Shown: positions 6,384 through 14,842 of the stretch, piece after piece
Numbering within the stretch: position 1 is the first letter of the stretch
How the letters are laid out: each line of letters starts with the position of its first letter
IMG/VR virus record: IMGVR_UViG_3300042516_000430
Span: 1 to 26,385 of that record
Length of the DNA: 26,385 nucleotides
Source: a virus
Direction: 5' to 3' (one strand)
Notes under the pieces: model-generated
Databases searched by the model: none
What the model saw: only the letters and a program-made list of their open reading frames with translations
What the model was told of the DNA's origin: nothing
Program-made: the position numbers and the translations under genes

Positions 6384-7094
6384 TCAAGCCCGCTTCGCGT
6401 TCCCCAAGCTCCAACTGCCACACGCTTGGCACTGGTAGCGTTGGCGGAGGCTGGCCTTCGTCCGGTGGAAGCCCCGTGCCTGGGTGCGGCTGGAGCCGCA
6501 GGCGCCGCAGTCCAAGGGCTTGGTGGCCCCCATGTGCGGATGGGTGGAGATGAACGCCCTGACGTGCTTGTAGACCTTCTCGGTCAGCATAACATCGCCA
6601 GCGCAATACTTGGCCATACGGCGCTGGGCTGCTTCGTCGCCGTCCATCACCTTGAGCCACAGGTCTAAGCCTTCGTGCTTCACCTTGCTGCCGAGGCCCA
6701 AGATCTGGGCGACGTAGTCGAGCTTGTTGCAGATGTACCCCAGCTTCCGCACCGACCTGTAGATGTCGATCTGGGTGAGTTGCGGGGCCGGCGGGAGGCC
6801 GTGCAGCAGGAACTCGCCCTGCAACTTTGGAAGATCGAATGACGCGCCATTATAGGTGGCTACGGCTTCCGCCTCCTCAAGCGCCGCGTGGACGATCTGG
6901 AGCATCTCCTTATGGCCATGCTCCCAGTCGCTGTAGACGGTGGCCTTCTTGTCAGCCAGCCACTTCATCCCGACGCAGATTACACCGCCGTCTATCAGTA
7001 TTTGTTTATGGCTTATATGTTGATCGCGGATACCGAACGAAGCCACAACCGCGGGCTTCGTTTCGATGTCCAAAAACAGAATCTTCGGCGCCAT
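6384..7094 (-). CDS. DnaQ/RNase H-like 3'-5' exonuclease with C-terminal zinc ribbon
   Basis: This 236-residue protein has an RNase H-like exonuclease domain: D9 and E11 in FLDIET, D87 in YNGASFDLPKL, and D167 in YCAGDVMLTEKVY, a complete DEDD-type acidic set. A C-terminal zinc ribbon follows with C196/C199 (CGAC) and C222/C225 (CQAC) around a basic linker, GFHRTKASLRQRY, which probably grips nucleic acid. It resembles phage predicted exonucleases and is distinct from the proofreading domain of the polymerase. ATG 7094 starts directly before the first strand. It is the last gene of the long minus-strand cluster, 18 nt after the 1010-residue virion protein. Its role could be recombination, host DNA degradation or RNA processing; the substrate is unknown. 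Confidence 0.88.
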   Translation of the reverse strand: MAPKILFLDIETKPAVVASFGIRDQHISHKQILIDGGVICVGMKWLADKKATVYSDWEHGHKEMLQIVHAALEEAEAVATYNGASFDLPKLQGEFLLHGLPPAPQLTQIDIYRSVRKLGYICNKLDYVAQILGLGSKVKHEGLDLWLKVMDGDEAAQRRMAKYCAGDVMLTEKVYKHVRAFISTHPHMGATKPLDCGACGSSRTQARGFHRTKASLRQRYQCQACGSWSLGNAKRA

Positions 7095-7112
7095 GCATAA
7101 TAGCTTTCTCTG

Positions 7113-10100
7113 TTATTGGGCTAAAATTCCAGTTGCTGTCGCAGCGCCCGCCGACCGGCCCACGTTCTTCGACGTGGCTTTCACCTTGTCGAACGTGTCT
7201 ACCTTGGCGAGGATGCTGTCGAGTGCTGCTTTTGCCTTCTTCGGGTCTGTCTCCAGCAGAATAGGCTGAAGCTCTTTTGCCAATGCTTCTTGGTTGCGGA
7301 CAGCTTCTAGTTTGCCGGCGTTCTTTGCGCTCAACCCTATTTTTTGCATCAAAGTCGGGATTAAAGAGACGCCACCCGTGGCCATAGCGGTGCCGCCTTC
7401 GGCGACTGTACTCAAAATACCTGGCTGACCGGCTTGCGCTGAAAAACTATCGCTCACAAGACGACGGGGATCGGTCTGCGAACCATCGATCAAGTTGCGC
7501 TTTGTTTCACGCATCAGGTCTTCGAAGTCAGCGCGGGTGTTGATGTTGCTGACATCGGCTTCGGGGAATACGACCTTAAGCCGCTCCTGCATATCGTCGC
7601 CACGCAGCATTTCCCAAGGGTCTTGGTTCCGGCCTTTGCGCTTCATCTGGTCGATGATCTTGTTGGCCACGCCGATGCGATACGAGTCCAGATCCTCTGG
7701 CGAGAGGTCTTTGATGTGTTCGGCGATCTCTTTGGCGTTTGTCTTTGGCGACATGATCGCCTTACCGCCGAGGGTCAGCTGTTCGGCCTGCGACATGGCT
7801 GGCGACAATGTGTCGAGATAGTCGCCATAGTCGCCGTTCAGGCCACGCATACGATCTACCAACTCGCCGCGCGTCTTCAGAACTCCGCGCAGTTCGCCGC
7901 CACGGTCGTAGACCAACTTGCCGGCGTCGTTGCGGTATGTGTCGATGTGGCTGTCGATACCACGGCGCATATAGTCGAGAGACTCCCACGACGCGCCTTC
8001 TTTCAACACGATGTTGCCTTCGGCGTCGAGGTCAACGCCCAAGCTCTTCCAGTCGCGCCCTTCTTCCTTGGCGATGGTCTGCGCCTTGGCCAATCCCGCT
8101 TTTGCGGATGGCCGTTGCAGCAGTGAGTTTAGTGCAGGGTCTGCTACTGGCGACATCTTGGCGAACGCGGTCTGTTTGATCGGCGCAGCGTCAAGCACGG
8201 CCTTACCCGTGATGTCCTTGCTCAGTTGGGTGACGTTCGTCTCCGCGGCGAGGTTGCTGTCCACCGCCAGCACTGCACGACTGCCACTCGCCCGATCCCT
8301 GCCAAGGAGGGTCTGACGCCCCTGCTGGCCTGCTTCGGCGGAGTTGGTGATGGCGTTGTACGCGAGTGAACGAGCGCCAGGGTCGGCGTCGGCCAGTGTC
8401 GCAGGCAGGCCGAGATTGTCGGCTTGGTCGAGTGTCTCGCGGGCTAGAACAGGGTTAACCACGTTCTCGGCGATGAGCGATTCCGCACCGCTTGGCGCTT
8501 CGGCCAAACGACCGGCGAGCTTGCCGCCGATGTAGTTACCGGCCACGTCGCCGAGAAGAGCGGTGCCTCCGCCGATGAGTGCGCCGGTTTTACGGTCTTC
8601 GTTATTTTCAAGCGCACCGGCAGTGGCGCCCAGAGCTACGTTCGCGCCACCTTGCACCAAACGGGCTACCGCGGGGCTGAGTTGTACCGCTTTCGCTCCT
8701 GCGTTGATGCCACGGCCAACAGGCAGGAAGCTGCCGATGCCACCCGCGATGTTGCCGAGGGTAGAAAGGATCGGTGAATTGTCGCTGGCGTAACGCTTGT
8801 AAGCGTCGATTTGAGCCATACGCTCAGGGTCGCCGCCGCTGGCAACTTCATCAAGCCCGCCCAACAGCATACCGTTGGCCGTGCCTACGGCAAAAGCGCC
8901 GTAGCCTGTATCGGCCATGTTGCCGGCCACGCGCTCAAGGAATGAGTTTTCGTCAAGCTGCACTTCGACGCTCACCCGTGGCTCTGGCAAGCTCTTCGGC
9001 AACGGCTTACCGGCGTATGGCCGGTAGGCTTCGACGTTACGTTGCACAGTCGACACCAGCGCATCTGACATTGGAACACCGCGCGTCTGAGCCAGTGCGA
9101 TGATGTCCGACGCCGAAGACCCGTTACGGATCATTTGTTGTATGGTTGTGTTCAGACCTTTCTTTGCAGGGTCTGGGACCATTTTGGATTCAGTCTTGCT
9201 GATGGTTTGCGGCTGGCGCGATATGTTTTCTGGTGTGATCGACGGCGGACCACCGGCGGGTCCGTTACCACCACCCCCTTGGCCAGAGGTGCCTGGGGCG
9301 AAGCCGGCCATGTATTCTTCCTTGGCCTTCTGGTACGAGGCTTCAAGCATCTGCTGCCGCTGTTCGCGGGTGGCGCCGACCAGAGCCTCGGACGGAAGTG
9401 TTACGGCTGCGTAACGACGCAGTAGTGTCTCTTCTGCCTTGTCCAGTTCGCCGGTCAGGAACTCTGGGCCAGCGTTAAGAGCGTCGGGTTCGACGTTAAA
9501 ATTAACGCGACCGAGTGCTTCAAATTCAGGCACTGCTGTCTGGCCAACACCCGTGCCTGCTGAACCCATCGCTGCGCCACGCTCTTTCAGCGTCTGGATC
9601 ATGTTGAACTTCGCGCCGGAACGGATTGTGCCGAGTGCTGCGTCAAGGCTGGCGCGGTCGGTGCCTGCGTACAGCGCGCCGCCGACCAACGGAAGCCCCG
9701 CTATACCGCTGCCCCCTTTGCCTTCGGCGGTGTCGGGCCGGCCTACCAAGCCGCCGATAGTGCCGGTGCTGTAATCGTTGGTGTACTGGCGCGCGTTGCG
9801 GATCGCCAGCAACTGGTTACGCACTTCCTGCGTGGCAGCGTCTTCGACGATGACACCACGGGCGCGGTTCTTTATCGCGTCTTCGTAATCAAGCCCCTTG
9901 AGGTTCGTCTCGATAAGCGTCTTGTCAGTGTTCGCCGCGGTGTTGACGTCGCCGACAGCACGGCTGCCGATCTGTGAACTTGTGTTGCTCAAATCCGCTT
10001 GGTTCCGCGCCGCAGTTGCGGGAGGAAGTGGAACGCGCGTTACGGCAGGGCCGTTTTGGGCTGTCGGCGCGGGGCCAATAGTCACAATCGCGCCGTTCGG

Positions 10101-10145
10101 CTGACGCTCGACGATGAACCCGTTGATGACCTTACGCTCTGCCAT
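7113..10145 (-). CDS. Large internal virion / DNA-ejection-type protein
   Basis: The protein is 1010 residues. ATG 10145 is preferred because GGAAGG lies 10 nt upstream; the in-frame GTG at 10163 would contain that site. The N-terminal part is Ala/Asn/Thr-rich. The middle (about residues 425-550) is a long Gly/Ala-rich, weakly hydrophobic region with stretches such as GTANGMLLGGLDEVASG and NVALGATAGALENN. The C-terminal half is helical and charged. Length, composition and its place at the end of the late cluster, next to a peptidase and low-complexity proteins, fit an internal core or ejection protein of a podovirus that may form a channel in the host membrane. No enzymatic motif was recognised. 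The gene is certain; the function is by context. Confidence 0.65.
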   Translation of the reverse strand: MAERKVINGFIVERQPNGAIVTIGPAPTAQNGPAVTRVPLPPATAARNQADLSNTSSQIGSRAVGDVNTAANTDKTLIETNLKGLDYEDAIKNRARGVIVEDAATQEVRNQLLAIRNARQYTNDYSTGTIGGLVGRPDTAEGKGGSGIAGLPLVGGALYAGTDRASLDAALGTIRSGAKFNMIQTLKERGAAMGSAGTGVGQTAVPEFEALGRVNFNVEPDALNAGPEFLTGELDKAEETLLRRYAAVTLPSEALVGATREQRQQMLEASYQKAKEEYMAGFAPGTSGQGGGGNGPAGGPPSITPENISRQPQTISKTESKMVPDPAKKGLNTTIQQMIRNGSSASDIIALAQTRGVPMSDALVSTVQRNVEAYRPYAGKPLPKSLPEPRVSVEVQLDENSFLERVAGNMADTGYGAFAVGTANGMLLGGLDEVASGGDPERMAQIDAYKRYASDNSPILSTLGNIAGGIGSFLPVGRGINAGAKAVQLSPAVARLVQGGANVALGATAGALENNEDRKTGALIGGGTALLGDVAGNYIGGKLAGRLAEAPSGAESLIAENVVNPVLARETLDQADNLGLPATLADADPGARSLAYNAITNSAEAGQQGRQTLLGRDRASGSRAVLAVDSNLAAETNVTQLSKDITGKAVLDAAPIKQTAFAKMSPVADPALNSLLQRPSAKAGLAKAQTIAKEEGRDWKSLGVDLDAEGNIVLKEGASWESLDYMRRGIDSHIDTYRNDAGKLVYDRGGELRGVLKTRGELVDRMRGLNGDYGDYLDTLSPAMSQAEQLTLGGKAIMSPKTNAKEIAEHIKDLSPEDLDSYRIGVANKIIDQMKRKGRNQDPWEMLRGDDMQERLKVVFPEADVSNINTRADFEDLMRETKRNLIDGSQTDPRRLVSDSFSAQAGQPGILSTVAEGGTAMATGGVSLIPTLMQKIGLSAKNAGKLEAVRNQEALAKELQPILLETDPKKAKAALDSILAKVDTFDKVKATSKNVGRSAGAATATGILAQ

Positions 10146-10146
10146 G

Positions 10147-10512
10147 TTAATTATACCTTCCACGAGAATTGCTTACGTCGGGCGCGTTACCCCAGCCAGG
10201 GAACGTGACGTGTATAGAGTTTCCGTTCGACGGGATAGCTTTACTGCCAGGGTATTCAAGCCTAATCCGCTCAATGGCTTCGGCCTTTGTCATCCCTTTC
10301 GGGATGCCGAGGTCTAACCCATCCCCGCTTTGGTGCGAACCTGTCCGTGTATTGGTCAAGCCCTGCGCCACAAGAGCATCTTGGTGTGCCTGCGTCCGGT
10401 AGCCGCTTGTCGGCGTGAACCCAAGTTTCCCTAGATTGGCCATTGGGTCGAAATCACTACCGAAAGGTGCCACCAGCGTTGCCGCTGGTGCCTCCCGCTT
10501 TGTTCCAATCAT
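10147..10512 (-). CDS. M15-type zinc D,D-/L,D-peptidase (virion-associated lysin candidate)
   Basis: The protein is about 121 residues. Zinc ligands are visible as H60 and D67 in SHQSGDGLDL and H101 in NSIHVTF, with SGYRT (about 36-40) as the other conserved motif of peptidase M15 (D-Ala-D-Ala carboxypeptidase / L-Ala-D-Glu endopeptidase) enzymes. It should cleave peptidoglycan cross-bridges. It sits among internal virion proteins and not with the lysis genes, so a role in entry is more likely than in exit. The start is uncertain: ATG 10512 or GTG 10518 overlaps the upstream gene by more than 50 nt, while ATG 10443 would not. Its TAA is one base from the next gene's ATG. Confidence 0.8.
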   Translation of the reverse strand: MIGTKREAPAATLVAPFGSDFDPMANLGKLGFTPTSGYRTQAHQDALVAQGLTNTRTGSHQSGDGLDLGIPKGMTKAEAIERIRLEYPGSKAIPSNGNSIHVTFPGWGNAPDVSNSRGRYN

Positions 10513-11434
10513 CCTCACTGAACGTAGGCAACGAGGCGGCTGGTGTCGGGTTTGGCGATACAGGCGGTGGGGCGCCAGTGGGAATCGGATCGCCGTACTG
10601 AATCATCTGCTTGATGGTGCCATCCGAGTTGTAGAGGACGCCTGTGCCGTTCTCGGAGATCGAACCGAATTTAACACCGCCAGTGTCGTCCAAGCGGGTT
10701 ATCACGTCTTTACCACGGGCCAGTGTTCGGGCGAGGTCAGGGGTGTACGCCATCCGGTCCAAGCCGATGCTCGTGGCCATTGGGCCGTAGACGGGGTCTT
10801 GCATCAAATTCGCAGCGCCTTGGGCGTATGTCGCGGCAGGGTCAGCCGCACCTTTTGCGTTGGCCGCGAGGTTCGCGAACAGATCATACGTCTCGCCCAT
10901 CCGCTTGGATTGGTCAGTCAATAGGTTCGTCATGGCCTGTGTCTGATTTGCGCGCAGGCTGTCCATCGTCTGCGTCAGGCCGAGTTTGGCGGTGCTGATG
11001 TCGGCCAGTGTTGATTTGTAGCGATCCTGCGCCGTTGCGTTCGGGCGGAACGGAGCCGCGAGATCGTTGTTGCCCCCGCCGATGGCGTTTTCAAGAAGCC
11101 GGAACGGTGTGCCGACCACGGCGCTGATCGCGTTGCCGACGACGTTGAGTGGGTTCTTTACCGACTGGCGCTGCCGCAACGCCGCTTCTTCCGCGCGTTG
11201 TAGGGCCGCGAGTTGGGCTGCTTCGTACTCCGCCATCGCTTCTGGCGTTTGCGGGCCAGCGAGTGCGGGCGTCTTTTGTACCTCTGCCGCTTTTACGGCA
11301 GCGGGCATCACGCTAGATGTTGGCGCCCGCGCCGCTGCGGCGGCGTAGTCCACATATGAACTGCGCCCGACGTCCTCAAAAGTCGGTGTGTCGGCCAATA
11401 CGCCGATATTCCTGCGTTGGAAATTAACAGCCAT
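10457..11434 (-). CDS. Virion-type protein of unknown function (325 aa)
   Basis: No family is recognised. The protein begins at ATG 11434, 3 nt after the previous stop, behind a GGGGTGA site. It is Ala/Gln-rich, with a helical region (about 62-95, AEYEAAQLAALQRAEEAALRQRQ), a short hydrophobic stretch (VVGNAISAVVGTPF), a second helical region around ANQTQAMTNLLTDQSK, and a Pro-rich C-terminus (PTGAPPPVSPNPTP). Its position between low-complexity proteins and the M15 peptidase suggests an internal or tail-associated virion component of the ejection apparatus. That is inference from context only. Confidence 0.6.
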   Translation of the reverse strand: MAVNFQRRNIGVLADTPTFEDVGRSSYVDYAAAAARAPTSSVMPAAVKAAEVQKTPALAGPQTPEAMAEYEAAQLAALQRAEEAALRQRQSVKNPLNVVGNAISAVVGTPFRLLENAIGGGNNDLAAPFRPNATAQDRYKSTLADISTAKLGLTQTMDSLRANQTQAMTNLLTDQSKRMGETYDLFANLAANAKGAADPAATYAQGAANLMQDPVYGPMATSIGLDRMAYTPDLARTLARGKDVITRLDDTGGVKFGSISENGTGVLYNSDGTIKQMIQYGDPIPTGAPPPVSPNPTPAASLPTFSEDDWNKAGGTSGNAGGTFR

Positions 11435-11437
11435 CTG

Positions 11438-11872
11438 TCACCCCTGACCGAAAGGCGCGAAAGGAGTCGCGCTAGAATTGTTGCTCATCATCGCCAGCAT
11501 CTGCTGCATCGCGGCTGGGCCAGCGAGCGACGGTGCGTTCATGGCGATCTGCGTTGGCTTGTAGTTCTTTGCTTTGGTCCCAGTAGCTGGCGTTACGCTG
11601 AACACGTCCTGCGGCATGGCAGACGCGCCTGGCAGACCAAACACAGACGCCACAGGGATGCCCGTCATCGAAATGGCAGTTGGCTGGTAGTTCTTCGCCT
11701 TGGCGCCTTGCGCTGCCTGCACGTTGAACTGCGCCTGCTGCGGCGCCCGTATCATGTCGAAGATCGACATGGCGTTCTGCGGCATCGCCTGCGGCGCAGC
11801 GGTCGTGCCATAGCTCTGCCGCGATGATGGCGTTTTGATGCTTTGCATTATTTTGTCGAACAGACTAGCCAT
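11438..11872 (-). CDS. Small repeat-containing virion-type protein (144 aa)
   Basis: The family is not recognised. ATG 11872 is one base after the upstream stop, with AGGA about 8 nt before it. The protein carries an internal duplication: GAKAKNYQPTAISM at 56-69 and GTKAKNYKPTQIAM at 98-111, ten of fourteen residues identical, 42 residues apart. It is rich in Met, Gln, Ala and Pro, and lacks enzymatic motifs and TM segments. It is probably a minor virion component expressed with its neighbours. The repeats may be docking motifs for another capsid or core protein. Confidence 0.6.
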   Translation of the reverse strand: MASLFDKIMQSIKTPSSRQSYGTTAAPQAMPQNAMSIFDMIRAPQQAQFNVQAAQGAKAKNYQPTAISMTGIPVASVFGLPGASAMPQDVFSVTPATGTKAKNYKPTQIAMNAPSLAGPAAMQQMLAMMSNNSSATPFAPFGQG

Positions 11873-11873
11873 A

Positions 11874-13019
11874 TCACCCAAATCCTACGTTCGCGTTAAA
11901 CGACTTGGAGTTACCCGTGGCCGAGTTCGACCCCATGTTGCCGCCCATGCCGTAGCTGTAGCTGTTGTTGAAGCTGTTGCCGAAGCTGTTGCTGGTCGAG
12001 TTGTCCAAGCCGATGCTGTTGCTCGACGACAAGACGGTCGGATCGCCGATGAGCGACTTGTACATCTGCAACGAGTTGTACGGGTTCATCTGGTTGCTGT
12101 ACTGCGTGTCGAGAAGCTGCTGCTGGTACTGACGCAAGTAGTTGCCAGTGTCCTGCGCCAGTTGAGCGTTGTTGACGCCCGTCTGGTATGCCTGACCCAT
12201 GCCCTGCTGGCCTGCCTGGCCGATGTTGAACGCGAGGTTAGCGCCCTGCCCCATGAGGCCGGCGTTCAGTGAGTTCGTGCCGAGAGCCGCGTTCTGGTTC
12301 GCCAAGCCCTGCTGGGCTGCGATGCCGAGGCCGGTGTTGTATGCCTGGCCACGCATATTTGAAGAGATGTCGGCCACACGGTCGCCCGCACCACGCATGG
12401 CGATGGCGTCCATCACCGCACGGCGGCTGGAGCCGCTGTTGCCAGTGCCTGCCGCCATAGCAGCGTTGCCGGTCAACTGGTTTTCACCGAGGTTACGCAT
12501 GACGTCACGGCTTGCCGCGTCGATCTGACCGTCGAGATACGGGTTGTACGACGCCTGCGCCGCCGTCTGCATATCGATGCCGCGGTTCATCGGTGTGCCG
12601 TAGACGTTGCCGCCGGCCATTGTCGCGGCTGCGTTACCCGCAGTGTTGAAGCCACCCGTGTTTTGAAGTGACTGCATAAGCTGCTGCCGGAAGATGTCGT
12701 TGCCGACCCCTTGGCTGAAGCCGTACTGCTGGCCTAGACCCTGCGCCAACATCGGATTGATGTCGGCGGTCTGCCGATCCGGCATCCCGTAGTTGCCGTA
12801 CAGGTTCGCCGCGTTGGCGTAGATGTTGTCGATGTACGGCTGCTGGCCACCGTAGATGTTCTGGCCCGACTGCGAGATATTGACGCCAGTGCTGGCAGCG
12901 TTCGATCCCTGCTGCGAGCCGCTCTGGCTGATGTTCTCTTGGAGATCATAACCAGCGGTCGCGCCTGACGAGACGTTATTGCTCGACGACTTACCAAAAC
13001 CAAGACTAGCTAACGCCAT
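11874..13019 (-). CDS. Asn/Gln/Gly/Ser-rich virion-type protein (381 aa)
   Basis: The protein is low-complexity with many Asn, Gln, Gly, Ser and Met residues. It begins MALASLGFGKSSS and ends in a Ser/Asn tail containing NSFGNSFNNSYSYGMGG. The central part has a GQQPYIDNIYANAANLYG motif seen in many uncharacterised podovirus structural proteins, followed by Ala-rich helices. There is no TM segment or catalytic motif. Its place, after the nozzle-like gene and before further internal proteins, suggests an internal virion or ejection protein. The gene is certain; the role is inferred. Confidence 0.6.
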   Translation of the reverse strand: MALASLGFGKSSSNNVSSGATAGYDLQENISQSGSQQGSNAASTGVNISQSGQNIYGGQQPYIDNIYANAANLYGNYGMPDRQTADINPMLAQGLGQQYGFSQGVGNDIFRQQLMQSLQNTGGFNTAGNAAATMAGGNVYGTPMNRGIDMQTAAQASYNPYLDGQIDAASRDVMRNLGENQLTGNAAMAAGTGNSGSSRRAVMDAIAMRGAGDRVADISSNMRGQAYNTGLGIAAQQGLANQNAALGTNSLNAGLMGQGANLAFNIGQAGQQGMGQAYQTGVNNAQLAQDTGNYLRQYQQQLLDTQYSNQMNPYNSLQMYKSLIGDPTVLSSSNSIGLDNSTSNSFGNSFNNSYSYGMGGNMGSNSATGNSKSFNANVGFG

Positions 13020-13028
13020 ATTTATATC

Positions 13029-13274
13029 CTACGCAATGAATGTCCAAGAACCATCGAAGTAATAAAGCCCCCGACCGGAGCCTGGATTCCATGAAGTTCC
13101 ATCCGCGATGGCCAGTTGGCCAGTGACGGGTTTTGCTGGAGCTTCAAAGAGAACGGGGATCGTTGGTGTTTGCGCGGCCCTAAAGCTGTCGGAGACACGT
13201 TGAAGTTCAAGTGTCGCCCAGCGGCGCAAGTCTTCGACCGTTTTGGCGAGAGTTGGTGCAGGGGTGTAACTCAC
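13029..13274 (-). CDS. Small phage structural-region protein (81 aa)
   Basis: GTG 13274 overlaps the upstream stop as GTGA, indicating coupled translation. The N-terminal half is a helix (KTVEDLRRWATLELQRVSDSFRAAQ). The C-terminal half is a compact beta segment, GQLAIADGTSWNPGSGRG followed by YYFDGSW. This helix plus ADGTxWNPG-GxGxYxxDGxW pattern recurs in small proteins beside tail genes of podoviruses. It is possibly a trimerising or fibre-attachment piece. The exact function is unknown. Confidence 0.65.
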   Translation of the reverse strand: MSYTPAPTLAKTVEDLRRWATLELQRVSDSFRAAQTPTIPVLFEAPAKPVTGQLAIADGTSWNPGSGRGLYYFDGSWTFIA

Positions 13275-14842
13275 CGCTCTGCTACCTCTTCCACATCCAA
13301 ATCAAATCCACCCAACTGCCAATACCCTGCAACGGATGAAGATTCAATCCTTAATGCAAGATAACGGCCAGAAACGCGGGTATCGATCTTGTAGTCGGTT
13401 TCGACATTGTATTCTTTCGTCGTCTTCCACGTCACCGGCCCTTGGGGGCTGGACGACGAGCCGACTTGGAAAGTGACTGTGCCAGTGCCTTTTATCTGCG
13501 GCAGGATGCGTTTGATCTGAAGGACACGCTCTGTCGGGCGCTGAAGCACCTGATCCATGTCGATCTTGGTTGTCTCGACGAACGATGTGTACGACACGCC
13601 GGATGCACCAAACGTCTCGTTGTGGGCCTGTATCTTCGACGCGCCGTTATTGGCTGAAAACAGCCGTGTGTTGCGCGCTTGTGTGTCGGCGCCAAGGTCA
13701 GTCCACAGTGCCGACCAGCTGTCCCACTCGACGTTCAGGTCAGTCCAAGTCGCGCCTGTGCCGCTGCCGCCACCGCCGATGGCAGGGCCGACGCACATTG
13801 AACGCACGTTCGGCAGATCGCGGAAAGTCCAAGCGTCGTTGGCGTAGTTCCACACTGCTGCCCTGTTGGCCGTTTCGACGTTGGAGGCGTTCTTATCGGC
13901 GTACCCGATCCATATCTCGTTTGTCGAAGGTTCGTGGACGACGAACACGCTGCGGGCGTCGGCCACGCTGCTGTAGAACGTGTCTTTTACCCGCTTCGTG
14001 GCCACGGGTTGCTTCGATGAGCCGTCGTGGATGTAGATGTCGTCACGCCCGACCACGAAGTGGCGGTTGTCGAACACGCAGACTGCGCCACGGTTGATGA
14101 TGCCGCCGTCGTCAAACAGTTCGCGGAACGCAAACACCAGCGGGGCGCCAATGAATGCCATTGAGTACGCGCCACGTTCGGCGTAGATGATGTTGTTGCC
14201 TGCCAGCGGTAAGCTGTCGATCAGCCTGCCAAGACGGCCACCCAGAATGTTCTCGCCCGCCAGGTTGGTCGTGCTGGTGATGTCGTAGCTGCCTGGCACC
14301 GATGTCGGATCGAACTCGTCGCCCCACCGCACGGTGTACGGGTATTCGGTCGAACCGTCTGTGTAGCCAACCATCACCAAGAAGGAGACGAAAGGCTTGA
14401 TGCAGTTCGTGCGTAGATTCGTTGGCCAGTTGGCGATGTCAGCAAACGCGGTGCCGCTTGGCGCCATGTATTGCGGTTTGTCGCTGCCGTTGTTCGCCAG
14501 AAAGCCGAAGCCGATCTGGCTAGTCTGCCAGCGGGGGCTGTTGGCGTACCCGCTGGTGTAGGCCGCTGCGGTGACGTTGACTACGGTGGAGCCAGCGTAG
14601 CGGTAGAGGTTGTTGGCTGTGCCGATGACTAAAGTGTTGTTACTGTCAACAAACCAGCCCGCGACGTGCGTCGGCGCGTTAGGCACGGCGGTCACATCGA
14701 CGTGGCCCAGAGACTTGCCCAGACGACCGTTGAACATCTGCACGTTATTGCCTGCGGCGAACTGGGTCAGTTCGACGTCATACGGCTGCTGATCGGGGAC
14801 AAGCCCGCCAGCGCCGATGTTCCGCAGGGGAACCATGACCAT
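13271..14842 (-). CDS. Beta-rich tail nozzle / DNA-stabilisation-like protein (523 aa)
   Basis: The protein starts MVMVPLRNIGAGGLVPDQQPYDVELTQFAAGNNVQ and contains many short aromatic beta repeats, for example VAGWFVDSNNTLVIGT, AVWNYANDAWTFRDLP and TDLNVEWDSWSALWTDLG. This pattern is typical of beta-propeller head-completion or nozzle proteins in podoviruses (P22 gp10-like or T7 gp12-like). ATG 14842 is used because GGAG is about 9 nt upstream, and it overlaps the S74 fibre stop by one base. It probably closes the tail tube below the adaptor and contacts fibres. Family assignment is by pattern, moderate confidence. Confidence 0.65.
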   Translation of the reverse strand: MVMVPLRNIGAGGLVPDQQPYDVELTQFAAGNNVQMFNGRLGKSLGHVDVTAVPNAPTHVAGWFVDSNNTLVIGTANNLYRYAGSTVVNVTAAAYTSGYANSPRWQTSQIGFGFLANNGSDKPQYMAPSGTAFADIANWPTNLRTNCIKPFVSFLVMVGYTDGSTEYPYTVRWGDEFDPTSVPGSYDITSTTNLAGENILGGRLGRLIDSLPLAGNNIIYAERGAYSMAFIGAPLVFAFRELFDDGGIINRGAVCVFDNRHFVVGRDDIYIHDGSSKQPVATKRVKDTFYSSVADARSVFVVHEPSTNEIWIGYADKNASNVETANRAAVWNYANDAWTFRDLPNVRSMCVGPAIGGGGSGTGATWTDLNVEWDSWSALWTDLGADTQARNTRLFSANNGASKIQAHNETFGASGVSYTSFVETTKIDMDQVLQRPTERVLQIKRILPQIKGTGTVTFQVGSSSSPQGPVTWKTTKEYNVETDYKIDTRVSGRYLALRIESSSVAGYWQLGGFDLDVEEVAER

